This document shows positions 52,047-61,079 of a stretch of DNA of 64,000 nt, piece after piece (the first letter of the stretch is position 1; each line of letters starts with the position of its first letter). Source of the stretch: Desulfarculaceae bacterium (GTDB lineage Bacteria; Desulfobacterota; Desulfarculia; Desulfarculales; Desulfarculaceae); contig JAIPEN010000006.1 of the NCBI GenBank assembly GCA_021737145.1, positions 1 through 64,000 on the forward strand, given 5' to 3'. The notes below the pieces were generated by a model, which did no database searches, was not told the DNA's origin, and was given only the letters and a program-made list of their open reading frames with translations. Position numbers and translations under genes: made by a program.

Positions 52047-53723
52047 ATGCAGACCCGCCTGATTTCCCGCATTTCGGCCGTCCTTATGGCGGCGTGCCTT
52101 TTGTTGGCCGCCGCGGCCCCGGTGCTGGCCGCCGGCCCCTCGCGCGTGGTGGTGCTGCCGTTCACCGCCAACAGCAAGGAAGACATATCCTTCGTGGTCA
52201 AGGGCATGAGGGACATGTTGGCCTCCCGCCTGCCCTGGCAAGACAAGGTGACCGTGGTGGAGCCCGACCTGGTGGCTCCGGTGCTGGCTAAGGTGAAGCC
52301 CCCTTACAACGACGCCAAGGCCCGCCAGATCGGCAAGGACCTCAGCGCCAACGTGGTGGTCTACGGCTCCATCACCAAGCTGGGCAAGAGCGTGAGCGTG
52401 GACGCCCGGGTGGTCAAGGTGGACCAGGCCGGTCCGGCCCTCACCGCCTATGTGCACGCCAAGGACCTGGACGCGGTGATCCCCCAGATCAACAGCTTCG
52501 CCCAGCGGATCAACGCCGAAATCTTCAAGCGTCCCGACGCCATAGCCGCCCAGAAACAAGCGGCGGCTCCGGCCAAGACCGCTTCGGGCGGGGGCTCCAG
52601 CGGAATGGACAAGCTGCCGGCCAACATCAGCCCGCTGAACCCGCTGTTCCTCAAGCAGCTCTCGGGCGTGGAGAGCGACCGCTACTGGCGCAGCCCGCGC
52701 TTGAACGGCATCGTCCAGTCGGTGGCCGTGGCGGACATCGACAACGACGGCAAGAACGAGCTGCTGGTGCTGTTCAAGGACCGCATGCGCTTCTACCGCC
52801 TGAGCGGCGACGCCTTCCGCCTGATGTACGAGTTCAAGAACGGGCCCACCGGGGAGTACCTGTTCGTGGACTGCGCGGACATCGACGGCAACGGCAGGCC
52901 CGAGATCTACGTCTCCAACCGCAACTTCGAGAGCGTGGAAAGCTTCGTGCTGGAGTGGAGCGAAGGCGGCCCCCACTTGAGGGAAAAGGACGTGGCCTAT
53001 TATCTCAGGGTGCAGCAGAACCCCCTGGGCAAGGGTCACTGGCTGCTGGGCCAGCAATCGGCCGTGGACAGCCCCTTCTGGGGCCCGGTGTACAAGATGC
53101 AGGTCAAGGGTGGCAAGGTTGTGGAGGAAAGAGTCCTCAAGCTGCCCGACACCGCCTGGCTCTACAACTTCGTGCTGGCCGACCTGAACCAGTCGGGCCG
53201 CCTGTACACCGTGCTCATCGGCCCCACCATGCACCTGAGGGTCTACAACGACAAGAACCAGCAGATGTGGATCAGCGGCGAGACCTACAACGCCTCCAGC
53301 AAGTTCCTGAAGTACATGGCCCTGCAGGGCACGGACTACGATTCCTCCTGGTGGTATCTGCTCAGCCGCCTCTACCTGACCGACCTGAACAAGGACGGCC
53401 GGCATGAGATCCTCTGCCTACAGGTGCAGGGGCGCATGGGCATGGTCATGGACCACACCCGCATGATCTATCAGGGCACCATCTTAGGCATGTCCTGGAA
53501 CGGCCTGTCCATGATAGAGGACTGGCGCACCCCGCGCATCAGCGGCGATGTGACCGATTACGTGATCGGCGACGTGGGCAACGTGGGGCGTCCCGCCCTG
53601 GTGCTCAGCTTCACCCAGAAAGTATTCGGCGGCATGATCGAGAAGGGGGTGAGCAACGTGGTGGCCTTTACCCTCAAACCCTCCACGCAAAAGCGCAAGG
53701 CCCCCAAGAACAAGGGCCTCTAG
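52047..53723 (+). CDS. Secreted FG-GAP/VCBS-repeat protein with TolB-like N-terminal domain
   Basis: 558 aa. Signal peptide about 1-28 (basic start, LLAAAAPVLA). Residues about 30-165 resemble the nucleotide-free TolB/CsgG-type domain (RVVVLPFTANSKED, DLSANVVVYGSITKLG). A Gly/Ala/Ser linker lies near 175-190. Then a beta-propeller with Ca-type loops: VADIDNDGKNELLVLF, CADIDGNGRPEIYVS, LADLNQSGRLYTVL and LTDLNKDGRHEILCLQ. Likely periplasmic or outer-membrane facing; partner unknown. GGAGGAG precedes the ATG, and a strong terminator follows. Confidence 0.82.
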   Translation: MQTRLISRISAVLMAACLLLAAAAPVLAAGPSRVVVLPFTANSKEDISFVVKGMRDMLASRLPWQDKVTVVEPDLVAPVLAKVKPPYNDAKARQIGKDLSANVVVYGSITKLGKSVSVDARVVKVDQAGPALTAYVHAKDLDAVIPQINSFAQRINAEIFKRPDAIAAQKQAAAPAKTASGGGSSGMDKLPANISPLNPLFLKQLSGVESDRYWRSPRLNGIVQSVAVADIDNDGKNELLVLFKDRMRFYRLSGDAFRLMYEFKNGPTGEYLFVDCADIDGNGRPEIYVSNRNFESVESFVLEWSEGGPHLREKDVAYYLRVQQNPLGKGHWLLGQQSAVDSPFWGPVYKMQVKGGKVVEERVLKLPDTAWLYNFVLADLNQSGRLYTVLIGPTMHLRVYNDKNQQMWISGETYNASSKFLKYMALQGTDYDSSWWYLLSRLYLTDLNKDGRHEILCLQVQGRMGMVMDHTRMIYQGTILGMSWNGLSMIEDWRTPRISGDVTDYVIGDVGNVGRPALVLSFTQKVFGGMIEKGVSNVVAFTLKPSTQKRKAPKNKGL

Positions 53724-53746
53724 GCTCCGACCCGAAAAGCAACCGG

Positions 53747-53778
53747 CCCGGCGCTCCCCAGGGGGCGCCGGGTTTTTT
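53747..53778 (+). terminator. Terminator of the FG-GAP protein gene
   Basis: CCCGGCGC (53747-53754) pairs with GCGCCGGG (53765-53772), extended by a CCCC/GGGG inner part, then TTTTTT (to 53778). Confidence 0.9.
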
Positions 53779-53831
53779 CGTTTTGACGCCTTGCCTCAAC
53801 GGCAAAAGAGCTTCCGGCAGGGCCAGCCGCC

Positions 53832-53930
53832 GGTAGACAAGGCGGCTGGCGAGCGAGGGCCGCGGGCGTGGCGGGGACCCGCGCCGAGGTACGAGCGCGG
53901 CCAGCAGCGCCGCCGCTGGCGGCCGGCGAA
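53832..53930 (+). repeat. Hairpin-rich intergenic repeat, copy 1
   Basis: From 53832 the sequence CAGCCGCCGGTAGACAAGGC continues as a hairpin (AGCCGCC / GGCGGCT) and then AGCGAGGGCCGCGGGCG. A second hairpin (GGCGGGG / CCCGCGCC) and a GAGG-x6-GCGC-x-GCCAG block follow. The same layout occurs on the other strand at 60.87-60.97 kb. It lies between two converging genes. Confidence 0.6.
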
Positions 53931-53939
53931 ACCGGCTGG

Positions 53940-55196
53940 TTAATTCAGATGGGGCCGGGGCCGGGTGGCGTAGAGGGTGGAGCGGAAGGCCTCCCGCAGC
54001 ATCTTGCGGGCCAGCTTCTTGGGGTTGGCGTAGCGCACCTTGCCGTGCACCACCAGGGCGCTCACCGCCAGGGTGCGCCCGGTGCCCGGGTCGCGGCCGT
54101 AGCCCGCGAACCACTCGAAGAGCTCGCTGCGGTCCGGCCCCCGGATGGTGCCGGTCTTGCCGCCCAGGTCCAGGTACTTGAGCACCTTGTCCCGGCTGAG
54201 GCGGCGGAAGGCCCGCCGGGCGGTGCCCGACTCCACGGTGGCCTCGAACAGGCGCTGCATCTGGTCGCAGGTCTCGGGGCTGATCACCGCCGGGCCCAGG
54301 CGGGGGCGGCTCTGATAAAAGACCTTGCCGTCCTCGCGCACCATGCGCTTGATCACGCAGGGCTGGGGCAGGCGGCCTCCGTTGACAAAGGTGGCCACCA
54401 TCACCGCCGCGTGCAGGGGGCTCATGCTGGTGATGCGGTTGAAGCCGCTGGCCATTTCGCCCAGGGCGAAGTTGCCCTGGGGATGCACCAGGCGGCTGGG
54501 ATCCAGGGGCAGCTCGAAGGGCAGGGACTTTTCAAAGCCCAGGGCGCGGGCGTAGCTGGTGAGCACCCCGCTGCCCAGCTGGTAGATGCCCAGGCGCGCG
54601 AAAATCGGGTTGTTGGAGGAGGCGAAGCTCTTGGCCAGGGTGACCAGGCGGGGGCGGTAGCGCGGCTTTTCCCGAAGCTGGAAGCGGTAGAGGGTGTGGG
54701 GGCGGCCCACATAGCCCAGGCGGCTTTCCGCCTCCAGGCCGGCCTCTTCCAGGGCGGCGGCGGCGGTGATGATCTTGAACAGGCTGGCCGCCGGGGAGCT
54801 GGCGTCCAGAGCCACCCCCGGGTCCAGATGGCGCTTGCGCACCCCGGCCATGACCAGCACCCGCCCGGTGTCCGGCTCCAGCACCACGATGGCCGCCCGG
54901 TGGCTCTTGAGAGGCTTGAGCCAGCCCTCGGCCATGGTCTGCAAGTGGGGGCTGATGGTGGGCTCCAGGCGCAGCCGGCCCAGGGTGGGGTGGTCCGCCC
55001 TGACCGGATAGCCGGCGGCCAGGCGCGGGGCCCAGCCCTCGAGCATGGCGGCCAGGGAGTCCTTGGGCAGCAGGTTGGGCCCGGCCAGAACCGGGGCCGA
55101 AGCCATAAGCAGCGTCAGGAGCAACGCCAAAAAGGCCCCGGCCGCACCCAACAGGGGCAGCCGCGAGGCCTGGAAAGGCTTGTGGCCGGTTTTCAC
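53940..55196 (-). CDS. Penicillin-binding transpeptidase without glycosyltransferase domain
   Basis: 418 aa. Signal anchor or signal peptide about 12-38 (hydrophobic, ending PVLAGP). The transpeptidase active-site set is complete: SxxK in PAASLFKI near 137, SxN in ASSNNP near 198, and KTG in GGKTGTIRG near 345. It lacks the usual long class B N-terminal domain, so a small PbpA-like or specialised cross-linking enzyme. It starts 4 bp after the serS stop and is cotranscribed with it. Confidence 0.87.
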   Translation of the reverse strand: MKTGHKPFQASRLPLLGAAGAFLALLLTLLMASAPVLAGPNLLPKDSLAAMLEGWAPRLAAGYPVRADHPTLGRLRLEPTISPHLQTMAEGWLKPLKSHRAAIVVLEPDTGRVLVMAGVRKRHLDPGVALDASSPAASLFKIITAAAALEEAGLEAESRLGYVGRPHTLYRFQLREKPRYRPRLVTLAKSFASSNNPIFARLGIYQLGSGVLTSYARALGFEKSLPFELPLDPSRLVHPQGNFALGEMASGFNRITSMSPLHAAVMVATFVNGGRLPQPCVIKRMVREDGKVFYQSRPRLGPAVISPETCDQMQRLFEATVESGTARRAFRRLSRDKVLKYLDLGGKTGTIRGPDRSELFEWFAGYGRDPGTGRTLAVSALVVHGKVRYANPKKLARKMLREAFRSTLYATRPRPHLN

Positions 55197-55200
55197 TCGG

Positions 55201-56484
55201 TCAGCTCTCCCGTGGGGTTATCAACTCCAGCCCGCCCATGTAGGGAACCAGGGCGGGGGGCACCTTAACCGTGCCGTCGGCTTGCTGATAGTTTTCCAGG
55301 ATGGCCACCATGGTGCGGCCCACGGCCAGGCCGGAGCCGTTCAAGGTGTGCAGCAGGGTGGTGCCCTTGGCGCCCTTTTCCTTGAAGCGCAGCCCCGCCC
55401 GCCGGGCCTGGAAGTCCTCGAAGTTGGAGCAGGAGCTAATCTCCCGGTAGCGGTTCTGGCCGGGCAGCCAGACCTCCAGGTCATAGGTCTTGGCAGCGGA
55501 GAAACCCAGGTCCGCGGTGCAGAGCACCACCTTTTGGTAGGGCAGGCCCAACAACTGGAGCACCTTCTCCGCGTTGGCCGTCAGTTCCTCCAGGTGCTGG
55601 TAGCTCTCCTCGGGCCGCACCAGGCGCACCAGCTCCACCTTGTCGAACTGGTGCAGGCGGACGAGTCCGCGTACGTCCTTGCCGTGGCTGCCCGCCTCGG
55701 CCCTAAAGCAGGGGGTGTAGGCGGTGTATTTGAGCGGCAGGCGCTCGGCCTCGATCACCTCGCCCATGTGCAGGTTGGTCACCGGCACCTCGGCGGTGGG
55801 GATGAGCCAGTAGTCGGTGTTCTCCAGCTTGAACAGGTCCTCGGCGAACTTGGGCAGCTGGCCGGTGCCGGTCATGGCCTGGCTGTTGACCATGAAGGGG
55901 GGCAGCACCTCCAGGTAGCCGTGCTCGCCGGTGTGCAGGTCCAGCATGAAGCTGGTAAGGGCGCGCTCCAGGCGGGCGCCCGCGCTCTTGAGCACCGCGA
56001 AGCGGGCCCCGGTCATGCGGGCGGCGGCCTCGAAGTCCAAAATGTCCAGGGCTTCGCCGATGTCCCAATGGTTCAGGGGCTCGAAATCGAACTTGGGAGG
56101 CTCGCCCCAGGTCTCCACCACCGGGTTGTCCTCTTCGCCCTTGCCCACGGGGACGGACTCGTGGGGCGGGTTGGGGATGGTGTAGAGCAGGGACTTGACC
56201 TCCTCCTCCACCCCGGCCAACCGGCCTTCCAGCTCCTTGATGCGGCCGCCCACCTCTTTCATCTCGGCGTACACGCCAGAGGGGTCGCCGCCCTCGCGCT
56301 TGACCCGGCCCACCTCTTGGCTGACCTCGTTGCGCCGGGCCCGGAGGCCCTCCAGCTCGGGCAGGATGGCCCGGCGTTGAGCGTCCAGGGACTCGAAGCC
56401 GGCCAAATCCACCACCGCCTGGCGCTCGGCCACGGCCTTTTTGACCAACTCTAGGTTTTCGCGGAGGAATTTAAGATCAAGCAA
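55201..56484 (-). CDS. serS: Seryl-tRNA synthetase
   Basis: 427 aa, normal length. N-terminal coiled-coil arm (about 30-105, charged heptads) that grips the long variable arm of tRNA-Ser. Class II motifs: motif 2 in [20 protein letters not shown] with HQFDKVE, and motif 3 in [31 protein letters not shown]-type ribosome site (AAGGAGG) just upstream. Charges tRNA-Ser and, where selenocysteine is used, also tRNA-Sec, the first step of Sec synthesis. This makes it functionally relevant to the selenoproteins in the window. Confidence 0.97.
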   Translation of the reverse strand: MLDLKFLRENLELVKKAVAERQAVVDLAGFESLDAQRRAILPELEGLRARRNEVSQEVGRVKREGGDPSGVYAEMKEVGGRIKELEGRLAGVEEEVKSLLYTIPNPPHESVPVGKGEEDNPVVETWGEPPKFDFEPLNHWDIGEALDILDFEAAARMTGARFAVLKSAGARLERALTSFMLDLHTGEHGYLEVLPPFMVNSQAMTGTGQLPKFAEDLFKLENTDYWLIPTAEVPVTNLHMGEVIEAERLPLKYTAYTPCFRAEAGSHGKDVRGLVRLHQFDKVELVRLVRPEESYQHLEELTANAEKVLQLLGLPYQKVVLCTADLGFSAAKTYDLEVWLPGQNRYREISSCSNFEDFQARRAGLRFKEKGAKGTTLLHTLNGSGLAVGRTMVAILENYQQADGTVKVPPALVPYMGGLELITPRES

Positions 56485-56725
56485 GGAGGAACCTCCCGGC
56501 GGGTGGCAGCCTGTCCTCCGACCCGCCCATGGCCGGCGGGCTGCCCTAACCCCTTTATGACACCCAACATAGTGGGCTAAGACAATCTAACACAACAATA
56601 TACGGTATGTCAAAACCCGCCAGGCACCCGGCCAAGCTTTTTTCACATCCGTATTTGGCCTAAATCTAACGAAGAAACGGACGATTACCAGAGGTTTTTG
56701 GTGTCAAGACGGGTCGGGAGGCGTC

Positions 56726-58117
56726 TCAGTCCTTGAACACGGTGGGATACAGGGTGCGGGCGCAGTCCGGACAAAGGCCGTGGCTGAACTCGGCCGAGGA
56801 GTGCTGCTCCACATAGGTTTCGATCCGGCGCCAATAGCCCGAGTCGTCGCGGATCTTTTTGCAGTGGGCGCAGATGGGCAGCAGGCCGCTGAGGGTCTTG
56901 ATCTCGGCCAGGGCGGTCTTGAGCTCGCTGATCAGGCGTTCGCGCTCGCGTTCGGCCAGCTTGCGCTCGCTTATGTCCTGCCCGCTGATGATCACCCCCA
57001 GGGCCTCGCCCGAGGCGTCCTCCAGGGGGGCGCAGTTCCAGTGGAAGGTCAGGATGCGGCCGTCCTTGGCCAGCAGGCGGCTTTCCTGCTCGCGCAGCAC
57101 CGGGCCGGCCAGGGAGGCTCTCAGGGCCCGGGCCATGGCCACCTGGTCCTCCGGAGCCACCAAAACCCGCAGAAAGTCCTTGAGCGCGATGTCTTTCCGT
57201 TGCCAGCCAAAGACCTGCTCAGCCCCCTGGTTGAACTGGTGCACCCGGAGGTCGGGCGAGAGCAGGATGATGGGCGAGGCGGTGCTGGCCAGCAGGGCGC
57301 GCACCCGGGCCTCGCTTTGGGCCAGGTTCAGGGTCCGGGTGCCCAACTCGCGGAAGAGCACCTCATAGGGCCGGGTGAGGCTGGCGGAGATGGTGGCCCG
57401 GTAGATCAGGTAAAAAGAGACGACCTTGAGCACGTGGCCGGTCTGGTTGATCAGGCCGTAGACGTCCTGGTACATGGTGAAGCACAGTTCGGCGGCGATG
57501 GTGCAGGCGATGGACCAAAGCACCAGGCGCAGCACCGAGGGGTCCAGCAGGCCGCGCCGCCACCAAAAAGCCGCGCCCGCGGCCACCAGCAGCAGGCAGA
57601 TGAAATACTCGCAGGCCAGCTTGAAGCTGGTGAGGCCGGCGCCCTCCACGTAGCAGGCCGGAAAACGGCCGGTGAAAATGGCCAGGATGGCCCCGCCGGT
57701 GAGCAGGGCGAAGACCAGCAGCAGCCTCCAGGGCGGGATGCGGCGCGCGCCCAGCAGGGCCGCGGCCAAAAGGGCGCCTGCCTCCCAGAAGCGGGCGGTG
57801 ACCCAGAGCTGGGTGGCCTGGTCGGGGCCAGTGCCGGGCATCACCCCCATGCCCTGATAGGCCAGGGTGTGCAGCAGGTCCAGCATGCCCACGAAAAGAT
57901 AGGCAATACCCAAAAAGAGCAGATAGGGGGTCTGGCTGAAGCGGCGGGAGTTCCAGGCCACCATGAAGATGCCCGCCGCCACCACCACCGCGAACATCTC
58001 GGCCAGGCTGTGAAACAGGTTGTAGGAGTAGCCCTCGGCCAGGTGCAGGCCCAGGATGATGAGGCACCAGATCAGCAGGTTGCGGGCCAATACCGCGGGG
58101 GCTAGGGACGGAGGCAT
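56726..58117 (-). CDS. MASE3-PAS sensory membrane protein
   Basis: 463 aa from ATG 58117 (GAGGAG upstream); the open frame runs to a GTG at 58156 without a ribosome site. Seven membrane helices in about the first 230 residues form a MASE3 domain (LLIWCLIILGLHLAEGYSYN, GIAYLFVGMLDLLHTLAYQG). A PAS domain follows (about 275-390, ending ISGQDISERK), then a short coiled coil. The C-terminal Cys-rich segment is LPICAHCKKIRDDSGYWRRI with SHGLCPDC. No kinase or cyclase domain exists. Signal and output are unknown; the CxxC pairs may bind metal. Confidence 0.85.
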   Translation of the reverse strand: MPPSLAPAVLARNLLIWCLIILGLHLAEGYSYNLFHSLAEMFAVVVAAGIFMVAWNSRRFSQTPYLLFLGIAYLFVGMLDLLHTLAYQGMGVMPGTGPDQATQLWVTARFWEAGALLAAALLGARRIPPWRLLLVFALLTGGAILAIFTGRFPACYVEGAGLTSFKLACEYFICLLLVAAGAAFWWRRGLLDPSVLRLVLWSIACTIAAELCFTMYQDVYGLINQTGHVLKVVSFYLIYRATISASLTRPYEVLFRELGTRTLNLAQSEARVRALLASTASPIILLSPDLRVHQFNQGAEQVFGWQRKDIALKDFLRVLVAPEDQVAMARALRASLAGPVLREQESRLLAKDGRILTFHWNCAPLEDASGEALGVIISGQDISERKLAERERERLISELKTALAEIKTLSGLLPICAHCKKIRDDSGYWRRIETYVEQHSSAEFSHGLCPDCARTLYPTVFKD

Positions 58118-58377
58118 GCTCTCCTCGGAGCGGCTCGGGTTAGGTGTGGCGCGCACGGCGGCTCATGGTGGGAGCCGAGCGGGTGGGCCGATGCGAAACG
58201 GAACCACCTTAACACACCAGATGTCCAAAAGAGAGCGGTTTTCTTGTCGTAATGGTTCGCTGCTGGAGTTTTGCTTGTGCCTGGAGCGGAATTGATTTAT
58301 GCTCACCGCTATATTGCAGCTACAATGAGGCCGGCGGACCGCTGGCCCGGCTTTAGGAAGACAAAAAGGAGACCAAG

Positions 58378-59532
58378 ATGCCCAAAGTCGCCGTAATCGG
58401 GGTGGGCCAGTCGGCCTTTGTGCGCGGCTACCCCGGCTCCATCCGCGAATTGGCCTTTGAGGCCTATTCCGAGGTCATGAAGGACGCGGGCTGCGGCCCC
58501 GCGGACGTGGAGGCCACCGTGGTCTGCTCGTCCCCGGAATATGACAAGCAGCGCTCCCCGGCCGGGGTCATCGCCGAGTATTGCGGCCTGAACCCCCAGC
58601 CCACCTTCTACGTGGAGACGCTGTGCTCGTCGTCCAGCACCGGGCTCAAGCTGGCCTATAGCCTGGTGGCCAGCGGCCTGCACGACAGCGTGCTGGTCTT
58701 GGGCTTCCAGAAGATGAGCGAGATCACCAGCGCCGAGAGCCAGGAGCGCATGGGCCGGGGCGCGGACATCCAGTGGGAGAGCCCCTTTGGCACCATGATG
58801 CCCGCCTACTACGCCATGCACGCCAAGAACTATCTGCACACCTTTGGCGCCAGCCACGAGGACCTGGCCCGGATCCGGGTGAAGGCGGCCACCTACGGGC
58901 AGATCAACGAGAAGGCGGTCTACCGCAAGGGAGTGGAGCTGGAGCAGTGCCTGGCCGCGGACCCGGTCTCCAGCCCGCTGAAGGTCTTTGATTGCTGCGC
59001 CAACGCCGACGGCAGCTCGGCGGTGCTGGTGGCCTCCGAGGAAAAGGCCAAGGCCCTGGGCATCGCCAAGCCGGTGTGGATCCTGGGCGTGGGAGCGGCC
59101 AGCCAGCCGGTGAACATGTCCCTGCGTGAGAGGTTCAACGGCCTGGTGGTGGCCGAGGCGGCGGCCAAGCAGGCCTACGAAATGGCCGGGGTGGGCCCCA
59201 AGGACATCGACGTGGCCGAGGTGCACGACTGCTTCACCATCGCCGAGATGATGGCTTATGAGAACCTGGGCTTCGCCGAGCCGGGCGGAGGCCCGGAGCT
59301 GATCCGGGCCAAGGAGACCTACAAGGAGGGCTCCATTCCGGTGAACGTGGACGGGGGCCTGCTGAGCAAGGGCCATCCCATCGGAGCCACCGGCGGCAGC
59401 CAGGTGCGCACCATCGTATTGCAGCTAAGGGACGAGGCCGGGGACATGCAGGTCAAGGACCCCCAGATCGGCCTGGTGCACAACATCGGCGGCGTGGGCC
59501 TCTACGGCAACGTCACCATTTTCGGGAGGTGA
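58378..59532 (+). CDS. Thiolase-like protein (SCP-x / BbsB type)
   Basis: 384 aa non-canonical thiolase. Nucleophile Cys in VETLCSSSSTGLKLA near 84; the second half has AEVHDCFTIAEMMAYENLG and the His motif LLSKGHPIGATGGSQV near 320-335. This subtype needs a small DUF35 zinc-ribbon/OB partner, and that gene follows 3 bp later. Such pairs act as thiolases, for example in anaerobic benzylsuccinate degradation and archaeal mevalonate synthesis. Substrate here unknown. Confidence 0.88.
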   Translation: MPKVAVIGVGQSAFVRGYPGSIRELAFEAYSEVMKDAGCGPADVEATVVCSSPEYDKQRSPAGVIAEYCGLNPQPTFYVETLCSSSSTGLKLAYSLVASGLHDSVLVLGFQKMSEITSAESQERMGRGADIQWESPFGTMMPAYYAMHAKNYLHTFGASHEDLARIRVKAATYGQINEKAVYRKGVELEQCLAADPVSSPLKVFDCCANADGSSAVLVASEEKAKALGIAKPVWILGVGAASQPVNMSLRERFNGLVVAEAAAKQAYEMAGVGPKDIDVAEVHDCFTIAEMMAYENLGFAEPGGGPELIRAKETYKEGSIPVNVDGGLLSKGHPIGATGGSQVRTIVLQLRDEAGDMQVKDPQIGLVHNIGGVGLYGNVTIFGR

Positions 59533-59535
59533 TAC

Positions 59536-59964
59536 ATGCCCAAGCCTGAGATGGACACCCGCTTCGCCAAGTTCGGCACGGTGAGCTTCACCGCGGTCAC
59601 CAAGGTCAACGACTTCATCGGCTACCTGGAAGAGGGCAAGGTCACCGGCACCAAGTGCAAAAAGTGCGGCGAGGTGTTCTTCCCGCCCCGGGCCGATTGC
59701 TACAAGTGCCTGGACAGCGAGGTGGAATGGTTCACCGTGGAGGGGACCGGCAAGCTGGAGACCTACAGCCAGCTCATGTACGCGCCCATCGGCTTCGGGG
59801 AGGACCTGCCCTATGCCATCGCGGTGCTGGACTACGGCGACTACAAGGTCTTCGGCCGCATCGGCGATGTTCCCTTCGAGGAACTGGAGATCGGCATGGA
59901 GATGGTCACCAGGGCCAACGAGCTGCCCAACGGAAACCTGAACTACGTGTTTGAAAAAGCCTAG
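59536..59964 (+). CDS. DUF35 zinc-ribbon/OB-fold acyl-CoA-binding partner of thiolase
   Basis: 142 aa. Rubredoxin-like zinc knuckle C-x2-C...C-x2-C (GTKCKKCGEVFFPPRADCYK then CL) near 41-60, followed by an OB-fold (VEGTGKLETYSQLMYAPIG). It is the obligate partner of the adjacent thiolase, probably shaping its CoA tunnel. It starts 3 bp after the thiolase stop and ends in a strong terminator. Confidence 0.9.
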   Translation: MPKPEMDTRFAKFGTVSFTAVTKVNDFIGYLEEGKVTGTKCKKCGEVFFPPRADCYKCLDSEVEWFTVEGTGKLETYSQLMYAPIGFGEDLPYAIAVLDYGDYKVFGRIGDVPFEELEIGMEMVTRANELPNGNLNYVFEKA

Positions 59965-59987
59965 GCCAGGCCCGTAACCAAACGACA

Positions 59988-60025
59988 AGGCCCGCTCCCC
60001 GGTTGGGGGGCGGGCCTGTTTTTTT
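59988..60025 (+). terminator. Terminator of the thiolase-DUF35 operon
   Basis: AGGCCCGC (59988-59995) pairs with GCGGGCCT (60010-60017), with an inner CCCC/GGGG part and GGTT loop, followed by GTTTTTTT. Confidence 0.92.
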
Positions 60026-60037
60026 GGCGCGTGCGGC

Positions 60038-60733
60038 TTACTTGTAGATGACCAGCTTCTGGCCCACCATGATCACGTTGCTGCGCAGGTTGTTCCACTG
60101 CTTGAGGTCGCGCATGGTGACCTTGTAGCGCTGGGCCACGGTGAACAGGGTGTCGCCCCGGCGCACGGTGTAGACCTGCTTGCTGCGTTCCGGGGCCTTG
60201 GCTGCCTTCTTGGCCGCGGGTTTGGCGGGGGCCGCCTTGGCCGGGGCGCCGGGCTTGCTCTTGTTCTCCAGGCTGGAGATCTTCTTGTCCACGGTGAGGG
60301 CGTCCAGGCGGTCCTGCAAGGCGGCCACCCGGTTGCTCAGCTGGGTCAGCTTGGTCACCGAGCCGGCCTTGGAGGCCACGGCCTTGAGCTCCTTGTCCAG
60401 GGTGACCATGCGCAGCATCAGGTCCTGCACGTCCTTTTCCATCTTGGCCACCCGCTCGGCCGTGGCGCCGGGCACCACCGAGGGCGAGACCGGCGGCGGG
60501 GGAATCATCTCCGGCTGGCTGAGCAGGACCCAGATGGCCACGGCAAGGGCCAGCAGGGAGAGCATCAGGCTGACCAGGCCCAGGGCGCCGGGGCCGTTTT
60601 TGGCCTGCTTGGGCGGCAGCACCGGGGCCTGCGGGGTCACGGTGCGGCGGGGCTGGCCGGGAGAGGCGCCGGGGTGGGGCGGATCGCCGCCCAGGTCCAC
60701 CCGGGGTCCCATGTCGTCATAAGAGGAGAGCAT
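60038..60733 (-). CDS. LysM-domain membrane-anchored protein
   Basis: 231 aa from ATG 60733 (AAGGG 7 nt upstream); the frame is open further but lacks a start signal. A Pro-rich cytoplasmic part (1-50), one membrane helix (about 57-77), a periplasmic coiled coil (about 95-155), an Ala/Lys/Pro linker, and a single C-terminal LysM domain (about 187-231, YTVRRGDTLFTVAQRYKVTM). It likely tethers the inner membrane to peptidoglycan. Confidence 0.85.
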   Translation of the reverse strand: MLSSYDDMGPRVDLGGDPPHPGASPGQPRRTVTPQAPVLPPKQAKNGPGALGLVSLMLSLLALAVAIWVLLSQPEMIPPPPVSPSVVPGATAERVAKMEKDVQDLMLRMVTLDKELKAVASKAGSVTKLTQLSNRVAALQDRLDALTVDKKISSLENKSKPGAPAKAAPAKPAAKKAAKAPERSKQVYTVRRGDTLFTVAQRYKVTMRDLKQWNNLRSNVIMVGQKLVIYK

Positions 60734-60869
60734 ACAAATCCCTTCTAACTGATGACCGCGCGACGGCGAACCGTCTGCCTGGCATTTATAGCACCCCTGG
60801 CCGGGCCACTCAAGGGCGGGGTAGGCCGCATATGTCATGAGGGCTGTGCCTCCGGCTTCGCCAGCCACC

Positions 60870-60972
60870 GACATACGGTGTTACTGGCTGCGCCCGGGCC
60901 TCGACGTAGCCAAAAGGCTACGCCCGCGGCCCTCGCTGGCCAGGCGCCTTGTCTGCCGGCGGCTGACCGTGC
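60870..60972 (-). repeat. Hairpin-rich intergenic repeat, copy 2
   Basis: Read on the minus strand from 60972: CAGCCGCCGGCAGACAAGGC, an imperfect hairpin, and AGCGAGGGCCGCGGGCG. A TAGCCTTTTGGCTA hairpin is next, then a GAGG...GCGC-x-GCCAG block. Its arms differ from copy 1 in the middle, but the hairpin is kept. The rest of 60734-61079 holds no gene. Confidence 0.6.
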
Positions 60973-61079
60973 CGTGCCTGGGTACAAACCGTGCCCTGAT
61001 AACCCATACGCTTTTTCATAATGGCCCGCGACTACTAGTTCGTGGTTTAACGCGACCCAACCCCCACGACATATGCGGC

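Noticed and set aside
56485-56725. T-box or other riboswitch upstream of serS
   Set aside because: The 241-bp region has AT-rich patches but no T-box sequence or specifier-loop-like structure was found.
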